DNA of 64,000 nucleotides. Source: Halapricum desulfuricans (GTDB taxonomy: Archaea; Halobacteriota; Halobacteria; Halobacteriales; Haloarculaceae). Location of the stretch: NCBI RefSeq assembly GCF_017094505.1, contig NZ_CP064787.1:682001-746000 (forward strand), written 5' to 3'. The notes below the pieces were generated by a model. It saw only the letters and a list, made by a program, of their open reading frames with translations, made no database searches and was not told the DNA's origin. Shown one piece after another: positions 19,355-27,920 of this stretch. Both the position numbers and the translations under genes were made by a program. Position 1 is the first letter of the stretch; the number at the start of each line of letters is the position of its first letter.

Positions 19355-19783
19355 ATGCTCGTGCGTGAACTGATGACGGCTGCCGTGGTCACCTGTGACG
19401 AGCATGCGACGCTCAGCGCCGCAGTCGGGAAGTTACTCGAACACGGGGTCGGCTCGGTCGTCCTCACCAGCGACGGGGGCAACCCGACGGGGATCGTCAC
19501 CGAAACCGACGCCCTGCGCGCGGCCTATCGCACGGACCGGCCGCTCTCTGAGATCCGGGTGGCGGACCTCTCACACGGGTCGGTCATCACCGCCTCGCCC
19601 GACGAGACAGTCCAGCGCGTCGCCCGCCGGATGGCGACCGAGGGCGTCAAGAAGGTCCCCGTCATGGACGGCGTCGACCTGCTGGGGATCGTCACGCTGA
19701 CCGACATCGTCTGGCACCTCTCGGACATCCGCTCGGAAGCCGCCGAAGTCGCCGAGAGGGGCTCCGAATGGGGACCGAAGTGA
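19355..19783 (+). CDS. CBS-pair domain protein
   Basis: The 142-residue protein consists of two CBS domains. The first starts LVRELMTAAVVTCDEHATLS and the second contains SPDETVQRVARRMATEGVKKVPVMD. CBS pairs bind adenosine nucleotides and modulate attached or partner proteins; this one stands alone. The start is the ATG at 19355, nine codons into the open frame. The gene ends just before a strong palindrome shared with the convergent HAD gene. Confidence 0.9.
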   Translation: MLVRELMTAAVVTCDEHATLSAAVGKLLEHGVGSVVLTSDGGNPTGIVTETDALRAAYRTDRPLSEIRVADLSHGSVITASPDETVQRVARRMATEGVKKVPVMDGVDLLGIVTLTDIVWHLSDIRSEAAEVAERGSEWGPK

Positions 19784-19799
19784 CGGATCTGCCCGTCTC

Positions 19800-19879
19800 A
19801 TACTGCCGGCTGTAACAAACTGAAGGAATTCGCCACCCCGGGGTGGCGAATATCTTTACGAACTTACAGCCGGCAGTAT
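19800..19879. repeat. 80-bp nested palindrome between convergent genes
   Basis: Two perfect 16-base outer arms (ATACTGCCGGCTGTAA at 19800-19815 and its complement at 19864-19879) surround a perfect 24-base inner palindrome at 19828-19851. The two spacers are both exactly 12 bases. The far arm overlaps the stop codon of the HAD gene at its last base. The site can fold into one long hairpin or a cruciform. It could be a bidirectional terminator or a site bound by a protein. Confidence 0.9.
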
Positions 19880-20553
19880 CAGAAAACCGTCGTCAGTTCC
19901 GTCGGGGATTCGAAGCGATAGTCGGGCACGTGCGTCGGATCGGCCGGTGGATCGAGGTCGTGTTCGTCCGGGATCCAGCAAGCAGTCAGTCCGGCGCGTT
20001 TCGCGCCGACCACGTCCGCCCGGTAGTCGTTGCCGACGTACAGGGCGCTGTCGGCCGGCGCGTCGAGTTCGGCCAGCGCCGTCTCGAACGGCGCGGGGCT
20101 GGGCTTGGGTTCGGTCCGATCGGCCGCGTAAACGATCGTCTCGAAGGCGTCGGCGATCCCCAGCGTCTCGAGTTTCGCGCGCTGGGTGTCCCGGGTCCCG
20201 TTCGTGACGAGTCCGACCCGCGCGCGCTGACGGGCGCGCTGTAGCGCTTGTCTTGCGCCCGGTCGCCACTCGACGGCGGTGGGATCGCGCAACTCGACGG
20301 TCGCCGCCGCGAGCGCCTCGGCGTCGATCGGCCCCGCGTCGGCACGCGCCCCGACGCGTTCGAAGACCTGCCGGAAGAACTCCCGGTCGGTGTCGGCGTC
20401 GGTGACCGCCGTCGCGGCCGCCCGGACCTCCTCGGGCGTACAGAACGGCTCGACGCCGGCCCGAGAGAAGGCCTCGGCGTGGAGTTTCCGGTCGTCCTGT
20501 GTCGAGCGACAGAGCGTGCTGTCGAGGTCGAACAGGACGGTATCGGGCGTCAT
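19879..20553 (-). CDS. HAD-family hydrolase
   Basis: The 224-residue enzyme has the HAD motifs in order: FDLDSTLCRS (nucleophile aspartate), a TNGTRDTQRAKLE block (motif II), a lysine in EPKPSPAPFE (motif III), and VGNDYRADVVGAKRAG (motif IV). A cap domain lies between motifs I and II. It is likely a phosphatase with unknown substrate. I chose the ATG at 20553 (MTPDTVLFDLD) because the catalytic strand follows at once; the open frame extends 31 codons upstream without similarity. Confidence 0.9.
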   Translation of the reverse strand: MTPDTVLFDLDSTLCRSTQDDRKLHAEAFSRAGVEPFCTPEEVRAAATAVTDADTDREFFRQVFERVGARADAGPIDAEALAAATVELRDPTAVEWRPGARQALQRARQRARVGLVTNGTRDTQRAKLETLGIADAFETIVYAADRTEPKPSPAPFETALAELDAPADSALYVGNDYRADVVGAKRAGLTACWIPDEHDLDPPADPTHVPDYRFESPTELTTVF

Positions 20554-20819
20554 CGGCTGAGTGTAGGCGATCCACGGTACAAGAACGTCCGGATCGAGAC
20601 GGATGCAGTCGTTGTCATGGGTGATGCAAAATCGCATGTGGCGCAACAGGGAGAACCTGTACTGACGGGTACGGCAACTGGAGACATTTCTCTATTTTCG
20701 AAGTTCGGACATTTCGCGGACGCGATCGTCGCAATGCTCGAATCGCGTCGTGTCGCCAGTCAGTCAGCGACTCTCCAACAGCCGATCGAGTCAATCCCGA
20801 AAGTCCGTGAGTGTGCAGA

Positions 20820-21206
20820 TCAGGTATAGACGTCGTTGAACTCGCGCTCACGACGCATCAGCTCCTCGACGCCGTACTCGAGGATGTCACGCCCCATCGC
20901 TGTCGGCCGATAGTACGTGTAGAACCCCCGGCTGTCAGCGGTTCGTCGCTGGCGCTTGTCGACGAGTCCGACATCGACCAGTTCGTCAAGGTGATAGTGG
21001 AAGTTGTGGGATTCGACGTCGACCGCGGCCTTGAGATCGGCGGCACTCAGTTCGTCGTTGGCAACGAGCGTGCGCAGGATCCGAAATCGTGTCTTGTGGC
21101 CGATCGCCTGTTGCATCTCGAGATACTCATCGAGCGTCAGCCCACTCTCCTCCGGGAGCGGTGGCTCCGGCCGGCGAACGCCGTCCGAGCGATCGGGTTC
21201 GGACAT
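20820..21206 (-). CDS. Winged-helix (ArsR-like) transcriptional regulator
   Basis: This 128-residue protein has a winged helix from about residue 30: HKTRFRILRTLVANDELSAADLKAAV, then the recognition segment ESHNFHYHLDELVDVGLVDKRQ. A Tyr-rich beta-wing and an effector-like tail follow. It is divergent from the deoxyribosyltransferase-like gene at 21318 with 111 bases between, so it may regulate both. The 266 bases to the HAD gene start contain no gene that I can support. Confidence 0.85.
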   Translation of the reverse strand: MSEPDRSDGVRRPEPPLPEESGLTLDEYLEMQQAIGHKTRFRILRTLVANDELSAADLKAAVDVESHNFHYHLDELVDVGLVDKRQRRTADSRGFYTYYRPTAMGRDILEYGVEELMRREREFNDVYT

Positions 21207-21282
21207 CTGGGCTCTCCTCAGTTCGAACGTCGGGGGCTACGCACTTAGTCGTTCTCGACTAGAGTATTCCTGAGAACACCGA

Positions 21283-21293
21283 TATTTATATAC
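21283..21293 (+). promoter_or_regulatory. TATA-like box in a divergent intergenic region
   Basis: An A/T run (TATTTATATAC) lies about 30 bases before the ATG at 21318, between the divergent regulator and the downstream gene. Confidence 0.45.
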
Positions 21294-21317
21294 TGTCGTT
21301 CCGAATCGGCGATCCGA

Positions 21318-21986
21318 ATGCGACAGCGGATCATCGACACCCTCCCTCGTGGCGTCGGTGAGTCGGACGCACTCGATCCGGTCAGGCGAGAGCAGTTTCT
21401 CGTCTATCTGATGGGGCCCTACCGGACGTTCGATGTCGACGCCCTGTTGCCGGCAGACGCTGACATCGAAACCGATGCCCCGTCGTTTGCGACGTGGGAC
21501 GAGGAGAGCGGCGAGTACGCCGAAGACGAGGTCTTGCGCCTGCTGCAGGAGACGCGAGATTGTCTCCGCGACCGAGGGTTCAACGCGTTTCTCGCGATCG
21601 ACGTCGGGATTCCCCTCGAAGAGATGGACGCCGCGACACAGAGTATCGCGTTTGCGCGGGCGAGCAACGCAGTGGTCTTCGTGGCCCCGCAGGTCGGCGA
21701 CAACCTCGGCGTCGGGATCGAGATTGGGAGCGTTCTCGAGGACCTCATGTCGACAGCGGGCATGCAGGAGCAGGCGGCCGACGCGACCCCGCCAGAACGC
21801 GCGCGCCGAGTCATGGTTGCGACTGAACCGTCCGTTCGAAGTGCGATGCTCGGGGCGATTCACCCTCGCTGGGACGCCAGCGTCCGGACGTTTACCGGCG
21901 CTACGGACTGCTGTCGGCTCTGCGCGCAGTTCTGCACCCACATCCAGAACGAGGAGCTGTACGGGTCGCTCGATCGCCTCGACTGA
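21318..21986 (+). CDS. Haloarchaeal protein with nucleoside deoxyribosyltransferase-like motifs
   Basis: The 222-residue protein starts with RQRIIDTLPRGVGESDALDP and contains YLMGPYRTFD, a late AIDVGIPLEEMD stretch, ASNAVVFVAPQVGDNLGVGIEIG, and a Cys-rich end (CCRLCAQFC). The GPYR and G.GIEIG motifs resemble the nucleoside 2-deoxyribosyltransferase fold, where an Asp/Glu pair acts on the sugar, but other catalytic residues are not obvious. It is divergent from a winged-helix regulator. The role is unassigned. Confidence 0.65.
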   Translation: MRQRIIDTLPRGVGESDALDPVRREQFLVYLMGPYRTFDVDALLPADADIETDAPSFATWDEESGEYAEDEVLRLLQETRDCLRDRGFNAFLAIDVGIPLEEMDAATQSIAFARASNAVVFVAPQVGDNLGVGIEIGSVLEDLMSTAGMQEQAADATPPERARRVMVATEPSVRSAMLGAIHPRWDASVRTFTGATDCCRLCAQFCTHIQNEELYGSLDRLD

Positions 21987-22113
21987 TCTGACAGCGTTTC
22001 AACAAGCTCCGGCAACGCCTGGGAGGCGGCCGGACTCCCGTCAGAGCGAACAGAGGCACGGCAGCCCCACAGCGAAAGGACTTCGGTACTACATTGTGAT
22101 AGGGCAGATATCA

Positions 22114-23328
22114 ATGTCCAGCTACGGAGCGGCCGCCGTCGGGGCCGGCCCCCAGGCCGACGCCGAGATCGACCTCGGTTCGGGTGCCGTCTACCAGTAT
22201 TATCACACGCCCTGGACGGAGATACGGGCGTCGCTCGGCGCCGTCGCCGCGGCCGGCTACGACGCGATTCAGGTCCCGCCGGCCCAGCGGAGCAAACGCA
22301 CCTGGTCGGACCCGGAGCCGCGGGGCTATCAGCCGATCGATCACCTCGATTTCGACAGCGCCTTCGGGACCGAATCGGCGTACCGGGAGATGGTCGAGAC
22401 GGCCCACGAACACGGGCTCGCCGTCATCGCCGACGCGGTCGTCAACCACATGGCCGAGGGGGTCGATTTCGAGACGTTCCCACATTTTAGCTGGGGCGAC
22501 TTCCGTCACGAGGGGCCGATCAGGGACGACGAGGACGACTGGGAACTGCAGTACCGCGACCTCGAGGGATTGCCGGACCTCCGCCAGGAGTCGGCTCACG
22601 TCCGGGACGTGCTGGAGGCGTACGTCGACAAGTACGCCGAGCTGGGCGTCGACGGGGTTCGCTGGGACGCGGTCAAGCACGTTCAGGCGCCGTTCTTCCG
22701 GGACTACGCGAACCCATGGGCGGCCGAACGTGGCCTCTTCACCGTCGGAGAGGTGCTGCACGGCTCGGTCTCGTACTGTGAGACGTACCTCGAGACGGGC
22801 ATGACGGTCATGGACTATCCGCTCTATTTCACGATGCGCGAGGATGCGTTCCACCGAGACGGCGATTTCAACGCCCTGGAGGGGGCTGGCCTCGTGAACC
22901 GACACCCGGGCCGATCGATGACGTTCGTCTCAAATCACGACAGCCCACCGCCGGAGTACGAGGCGCTGGCACACGCCTTCATCCTCACGTATCAGGGGTA
23001 TCCGCGCGTGTACAGCAAGCGCTTCGACGTCGGGGACGAGACGATCTCGAATCTGCTATCGATCCGGCGGCGTTTCGCCGCGGGGCCGGCGCTGACGCGC
23101 CATCTCGACGCTGCCTGTTACGTGTTCGAACGCGAAGGGAACCTGCTGGTCGGACTCAACCGCGCTGACGACCGCCGTTCCGTCACGGTGGACACGTCCT
23201 GGGAGGCGACCACGCTGCGGGACTACGCCGACACCGGACAGGAGATCACGACCGACGCCGACGGGAGCGTCACGCTGTCGGTCCCGCCAGTCGACTGGGT
23301 GTGTTACGCGCCGACGACCTCGTCCTGA
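22114..23328 (+). CDS. GH13-family glycosidase (alpha-amylase-like), cytoplasmic
   Basis: The 404-residue enzyme has the GH13 regions in order: DAVVNH (residues 107-112), GVRWDAVKH with nucleophile D185, GEVLHG with acid/base E213, and VSNHDS with D276. It has no signal peptide or starch-binding domain and is short for the family. It is thus probably an intracellular alpha-glucan hydrolase or related enzyme. The start at ATG 22114 fits; the open frame upstream is unrelated. Specificity cannot be read from the sequence. Confidence 0.9.
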   Translation: MSSYGAAAVGAGPQADAEIDLGSGAVYQYYHTPWTEIRASLGAVAAAGYDAIQVPPAQRSKRTWSDPEPRGYQPIDHLDFDSAFGTESAYREMVETAHEHGLAVIADAVVNHMAEGVDFETFPHFSWGDFRHEGPIRDDEDDWELQYRDLEGLPDLRQESAHVRDVLEAYVDKYAELGVDGVRWDAVKHVQAPFFRDYANPWAAERGLFTVGEVLHGSVSYCETYLETGMTVMDYPLYFTMREDAFHRDGDFNALEGAGLVNRHPGRSMTFVSNHDSPPPEYEALAHAFILTYQGYPRVYSKRFDVGDETISNLLSIRRRFAAGPALTRHLDAACYVFEREGNLLVGLNRADDRRSVTVDTSWEATTLRDYADTGQEITTDADGSVTLSVPPVDWVCYAPTTSS

Positions 23329-23443
23329 TCGTGGCTGTCGATCTCCGTGCCGACTCCTGCACGTGACCCTGTGATCGCCTTCGAATCGGGAACGAACGGG
23401 TGCTAGGTCCACCAGAATGGCTGGAAGGCGTTCATCATGACAC

Positions 23444-25348
23444 TCACTCCCCGTCGTAGTGCGGGTAGTGTTCTGCGACGTGTTCGGCCGTGAGACGTCC
23501 TTCTTCGAGGTCCCGGGCGATAGCCGCCGGCGACCTGTCCTCAGGCGATCCGAACCCGCCGCCACCGGGCGTGCGGACGCTCACGAGGTCGCCGCCGCTC
23601 AGTTCGAGCGTCGTCTTGCTGTCGAGGTGGCGCTCCTCGTCGTCGATGACGACGCGGTCCTCACCGGCGGCTCCGGGTTGCCCACCGTCGAGGCCGTACG
23701 GGCGGTTGCGACGGCGGTCACTCAACAGGGAGAACGACGCGCCGTGATCGAGCACGCGGATGTCTCGACGGATGCCCAGACCGCCCCGGAACTCCCCTGC
23801 GCCGCCGGTATCGGGCCGGAGTGCGTAGCGCTCGACCCGGAGCGGATAGGCGAGTTCCAGCGCCTCGATCGGCGTATTCTGCGTGTTCGTCATGTGGGCG
23901 TGGACGCCATCGACGCCGTCACGCTCGGGGCGTGCGCCGTATCCGCCGCCGATCGTCTCGTAGAACGTGTACGGGTCGGCGAGTGACGAGTCCGCACTCC
24001 CGAAGGTGACGTTGTTCATCGACCCGTTGGCTGCGGCGGCCATGGGACGGACGCCAGCCTTTGCCATCGCCCCGAGGACGGTGTCGACGATCCGCTGAGA
24101 GGTCTCCAGGTTGCCGCCGACGACGGCCGCCGGCTTGCGAGCGTTGACGACAGTCCCCTCGGGTGCCGATACCGAGAACGGTCGATAGCATCCCTGATTG
24201 GGCGGGACGTCGGGGTCGGTCACCGTCCGGAGTGCGTAGTACGTGGCGCTTGTCGTGACAGCGATGGGGGCGTTGACCGCGCCGGCGACCTGTGCGGCCG
24301 AGCCCGCGAAGTCCACCGCGACCGACGAGCCATCGACGGTGACCGTCGCCCGGATCGTGACGTTTTCGGCTCCCGCGCCGTCGCTGTCGAGGGCGTCGGC
24401 GAACTCGTAGACGCCGTCGGCGAGGTCGCGAACCTCCTCGCGCATCCGCCGTTCGCTGTAGTCGAGGATCCGATCGGCCGCCGCCTCGACGGTCTCGCGG
24501 CCGTGTTTCTCGATCAGCGCTTCGAACCGCTTGCGACCGGTCTCGTTCGCGGCCTGCTGGGCCCTGAGATCCCCCTCGCGTTCGTCCGGCGTGCGGACGT
24601 TCTCGGTCAGCAGATCGAGCACGCCGTCGACGACCTCGCCGCGCTCGAACAGTTTGACCGGCGGGATCTGGATCCCCTCGGCGAAGACGCTCGTGGCGTC
24701 GGCAGACACGCTCCCCGCCAGGCTACCCCCGACGTCCGCGTGATGCGCGCGGTTCGCGACGAACGCGACCAGTGTACCGTCCACGAACACCGGGCTGACG
24801 AAGGTGATGTCGGGCAGGTGTGCCCCGCCGCTGAACGGGGAGTTGTGTATCACCGTGTCGCCGGGTTCGAACGCCCCCTCGAAGGTCTCGACGACCGTCC
24901 GCACTGAGTGCGGCATCGCGCCCAGGTGGACGGGGATGTTCTCGGCCTGAGCGAGCATCCGCCCTCGTGCGTCGAAGACTGCCGAGGAGGCGTCCTTTCG
25001 CTCCTTTATGTTCGGCGAATAGCTCGTCCGGATGAGGTTCGCACTCATCTCCTCTGCGACCGTCGCGAAGGCGTTCCGGAGCACCTCCAGGGTCACGGGG
25101 TCGACGTCTCCCCCGTCCGTGGCCGCGTTTCCGCCGGTCGTCGTGTCGCCTACCGGGTCGGTCGATGGGTGATTGCTATCCGTCTGGTGACGGTCGGATC
25201 CGTCGTCCGAGACGTCGTCTCCGTGGAGGCTGTCGTCGACGTTGTCCGTCTGGTGGCTGTCGTTGATGTCGTCCGTCTGGTGGCTGTCGTCGACGTCGTC
25301 CGTCCGGTGGCTGTCGTCGACGTCGTCTCTCTGACTGTTGTCGGTCAT
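23444..25348 (-). CDS. hyuB: Hydantoinase/oxoprolinase beta subunit
   Basis: The 634-residue protein has the HyuB core from about residue 85 (DPVTLEVLRNAF, then SYSPNIKERKDASSAVF, and HNSPFSGGAHLPDITFV). A polar head comes before it, built from 10-residue repeats such as DDVDDSHQTD. HyuB partners HyuA to hydrolyse cyclic amides with ATP. The ATG at 25348 overlaps the HyuA stop by four bases (ATGA), so the repeat head is probably translated. The late AYPLRVERYALRPDTGGAGEFRGG segment is also typical. Confidence 0.9.
   Translation of the reverse strand: MTDNSQRDDVDDSHRTDDVDDSHQTDDINDSHQTDNVDDSLHGDDVSDDGSDRHQTDSNHPSTDPVGDTTTGGNAATDGGDVDPVTLEVLRNAFATVAEEMSANLIRTSYSPNIKERKDASSAVFDARGRMLAQAENIPVHLGAMPHSVRTVVETFEGAFEPGDTVIHNSPFSGGAHLPDITFVSPVFVDGTLVAFVANRAHHADVGGSLAGSVSADATSVFAEGIQIPPVKLFERGEVVDGVLDLLTENVRTPDEREGDLRAQQAANETGRKRFEALIEKHGRETVEAAADRILDYSERRMREEVRDLADGVYEFADALDSDGAGAENVTIRATVTVDGSSVAVDFAGSAAQVAGAVNAPIAVTTSATYYALRTVTDPDVPPNQGCYRPFSVSAPEGTVVNARKPAAVVGGNLETSQRIVDTVLGAMAKAGVRPMAAAANGSMNNVTFGSADSSLADPYTFYETIGGGYGARPERDGVDGVHAHMTNTQNTPIEALELAYPLRVERYALRPDTGGAGEFRGGLGIRRDIRVLDHGASFSLLSDRRRNRPYGLDGGQPGAAGEDRVVIDDEERHLDSKTTLELSGGDLVSVRTPGGGGFGSPEDRSPAAIARDLEEGRLTAEHVAEHYPHYDGE
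25180..25340 (-). repeat. 30-bp in-frame tandem repeats at the start of hyuB
   Basis: Between 25180 and 25340 the sequence repeats with a period of 30 bases, giving decapeptides like VDDSHQTDDV. Copies are imperfect. It codes for a hydrophilic, Asp-rich head, not for a domain. Confidence 0.8.
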
Positions 25349-27375
25349 GCTTTCCCCGTGGTGATGACGAGCGTGCCGCGGTCGTCGACCGAGACTGACT
25401 GTCCCGGGTGCACGACAGTCGTCGATTCGGCGGCCTGTACCACCGCAGGCCCGTCGAACTCACCGCTGGGTGGCAGGCGACCGTGCTCGTAGACCGTAAC
25501 CTCGCGTTCCTCGTCGCCGAACTGAACCGACCGCTCGCCCAGGACGGCGTCCCGGACGGTCCCCTCGGCGCCGGTTCGGACGTCGATCGACGGGATCTCT
25601 CCGATCGCCCGGAGGCGGACGTTCACGAGTTCGACCCGTTCGTCGGGGTTCGCGTGGCCGTACTGGGTCTCGTGTTCCGCGTGGAATCGATCGGCCGCGG
25701 CCGAGAGCGTCTCCTCGGACGGTTCGCCCTCGATCGAGACGTTCAGCGAGTACGATTGCCCCGCATACCGGAGGTCCAGCGACCGCTCGAACCGCATCGA
25801 CGCCTCGTCGATCCCGTCCGCCGCGAGCGTCTCTGTCCCTTCGGCGACGAGTTCGGCGAACCGGTCGCGGAGCTCGCCAGCGGTCACGTCGGCCAGCGGT
25901 TCGACGACGGACGTCACGTAGGCGTGTTCGAGATCGGACGCCAGCAGCCCGAGCCCCGACAGGACGCCCGCGAGACGCGGGACGAGAACTGTCGGAATCG
26001 ACAGCTCTTCTGCGAGCCGGGGCGCGTGAAGCGGTCCGGCACCGCCGAACGCGACCAGCGCGAACGATCGCGGGTCATACCCCTGTTCGACGCTCACGAC
26101 ACGCAGTGCCCGTTCCATGTTCGCGCGAGTTACCTCGAGGACGCCCCGCGCCGCGTCGCGAACTGACTGTCCCAGCTCGTCGGCGATCCCGCGTTCGATG
26201 GCTTCCCGGGCCGCGTCGACGTCCACCGAGAGGTCGCCACCGAGCGGGTACTCGGGATGAATCCGACCGAGGACGACGTGTGCGTCAGTCACCGTCGGCC
26301 GCGTGCCGCCCCGGCCGTAGGCCGCGGGTCCGGGATCGGCACCGGCCGACCGAGGACCGACCCGGAGTGCACCACCGGCGTCGATCCAGGCGATCGAACC
26401 GCCGCCGGCGCCGATCGTGTGGATGTCGATCGTCGGGACGCCGAGGGGATAGCCCGCGATCTCCCAGTCGGTCGAGCGCGACGGTTCGCCGCCGCCGACC
26501 AGGCTGACGTCGGTGCTCGTCCCGCCCATGTCCATCGTGATGACGTCCTCGTATCCGGCTTCGTCGGCGAGATACTGGGCACCCTGGACGCCCGCAGCAG
26601 GGCCCGAGAGGACGGTGTTGACGGGTTTCTCGCGGGCCGTGCGGACGCTCATGAGACCGCCGTGTGACTGCATGACGGCCCACTGTTCGTCGATGCCGAT
26701 CGATCGCGTCCTGTCGGACAGTCGGCCGAGATACGCGTCGAGTCGCGGTTTCAGCGCGGCGTTGAGCGCCGTGGTCGACGTGCGTTCGTACTCACGAAAC
26801 TCGGGCAGCACTGCCGACGAGAGCGCGATGGCGACGTCGTCGTCGTGCTCGCGCAGTCCCTCGCGGATCGCTCGCTCGTGGACTGGGTTGCGAAAGGCAA
26901 ACAGCGTCGAGACCGCGACCGCGTCGACGTCCGGGAGTCGATCTGCGAGTTCGGCCACCTCCGAGTCGCGCAGTGGCTCGACGACGTTCCCCTCGGGGCC
27001 GATCCGTTCCGAGACGGTCAGTCGGCGGTCCCGCGGGACGAGTGGGGGCGGCCGCTCGAAATCGAGATCGTAGAGGTCCGGTCGGTCCTGTCGTCCGATT
27101 TCGAGCACGTCGCGGAACCCGTCGGTCGTGACGAGCGCGGTCGGCGGGAGGTCGTCCTCGAGGACGGCGTTGGTCGCGACAGTGGTCCCGTGACCGAGGA
27201 ATTCGGCACCGGCCACGTCGATCCCGTCGTCACGGGCCCGTGAGAGCCCGTCGACGACGCCGTCGTCCGGCTGCGCCGGCGTGCTCGGGGTTTTCACTCC
27301 CCTGAGGCGTCCCTCGTCGTCGACGATCACGACGTCAGTGAAGGTGCCGCCGACGTCGACGCCGATGCGAGTCAT
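25345..27375 (-). CDS. hyuA: Hydantoinase/oxoprolinase alpha subunit
   Basis: The 676-residue protein is full length for HyuA. It starts MTRIGVDVGGTFTDVVIVDD, the N-terminal phosphate loop. HGTTVATNAVLE follows, then DMGGTSTDVSLVGGGEP, and a C-terminal glycine-rich domain with AFGGAGPLHAPRLAEEL. With HyuB it forms an ATP-dependent hydrolase of hydantoins, oxoproline or related cyclic amides. The stop overlaps the HyuB start, so the two are translationally coupled. The substrate cannot be assigned. Confidence 0.93.
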   Translation of the reverse strand: MTRIGVDVGGTFTDVVIVDDEGRLRGVKTPSTPAQPDDGVVDGLSRARDDGIDVAGAEFLGHGTTVATNAVLEDDLPPTALVTTDGFRDVLEIGRQDRPDLYDLDFERPPPLVPRDRRLTVSERIGPEGNVVEPLRDSEVAELADRLPDVDAVAVSTLFAFRNPVHERAIREGLREHDDDVAIALSSAVLPEFREYERTSTTALNAALKPRLDAYLGRLSDRTRSIGIDEQWAVMQSHGGLMSVRTAREKPVNTVLSGPAAGVQGAQYLADEAGYEDVITMDMGGTSTDVSLVGGGEPSRSTDWEIAGYPLGVPTIDIHTIGAGGGSIAWIDAGGALRVGPRSAGADPGPAAYGRGGTRPTVTDAHVVLGRIHPEYPLGGDLSVDVDAAREAIERGIADELGQSVRDAARGVLEVTRANMERALRVVSVEQGYDPRSFALVAFGGAGPLHAPRLAEELSIPTVLVPRLAGVLSGLGLLASDLEHAYVTSVVEPLADVTAGELRDRFAELVAEGTETLAADGIDEASMRFERSLDLRYAGQSYSLNVSIEGEPSEETLSAAADRFHAEHETQYGHANPDERVELVNVRLRAIGEIPSIDVRTGAEGTVRDAVLGERSVQFGDEEREVTVYEHGRLPPSGEFDGPAVVQAAESTTVVHPGQSVSVDDRGTLVITTGKA

Positions 27376-27920
27376 TGGTCGGCGCCTCTCCTCCGGTGGA
27401 CCGAGACCGCCCGCCCGGAGCGCGACCCGTCTCGCCGGCCGGTCACGTGTCGGTCAACGGCTGGTTCGCACGGAACGTTCTGTGTCGCGGTTGATCGCTT
27501 GTATATCATGTGTCGGTCGTATCCGGGCCGCCGGTCGCCGGAGGGCGCCCGGTCGCGTGCGGCAAGTGGGGACGTCAACCAGGCGAATCGACGCCCCACC
27601 GGGAGCGGCGGTCGCCCGATGTGTTATGCGGATTGTCTCTCCCGTATCGACCGCGAGGGGGTCGGAGCGGGTCAATGATCCGCGTCAGTAGGTACTGCCT
27701 GGAGAGTCAGGCACTTCATACTGCCGGCCATGCCCGTCCTCGGCCTATGCACCGCGTCTGGCACTCGCATGTCGATAGAGAGATCCGCCGAAGACGCCGA
27801 CTGTCAGGAACGCGGCCTGCACTGCCCAGGCGTTGGGGCCGACCGTCCTGCGAACGGCGCGAGCGCCGCAAGGAGATGACGAGAACCTCCGGTTCTCGAA
27901 CCACTCGAGCCCGGGGCGAT
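27376..27920. other. 545-bp intergenic region with two hairpins
   Basis: No coding frame is convincing here. It holds a hairpin with arms TGCCTG and CAGGCA (27696-27713), then the word TCATACTGCCGGC at 27716-27728 that also starts the 80-bp palindrome at 19798, and a second hairpin at 27880-27898. The region provides the hyuA promoter side and the end of the UDP-glucose dehydrogenase gene. Confidence 0.6.
27880..27898 (-). terminator. Hairpin downstream of the UDP-glucose dehydrogenase gene
   Basis: A perfect 8-base stem (CGAGAACC / GGTTCTCG) with a 3-base loop lies 22 bases after the stop of the minus-strand gene. No T-run follows on that strand, so it may be a stability or termination hairpin. 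Confidence 0.35.
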
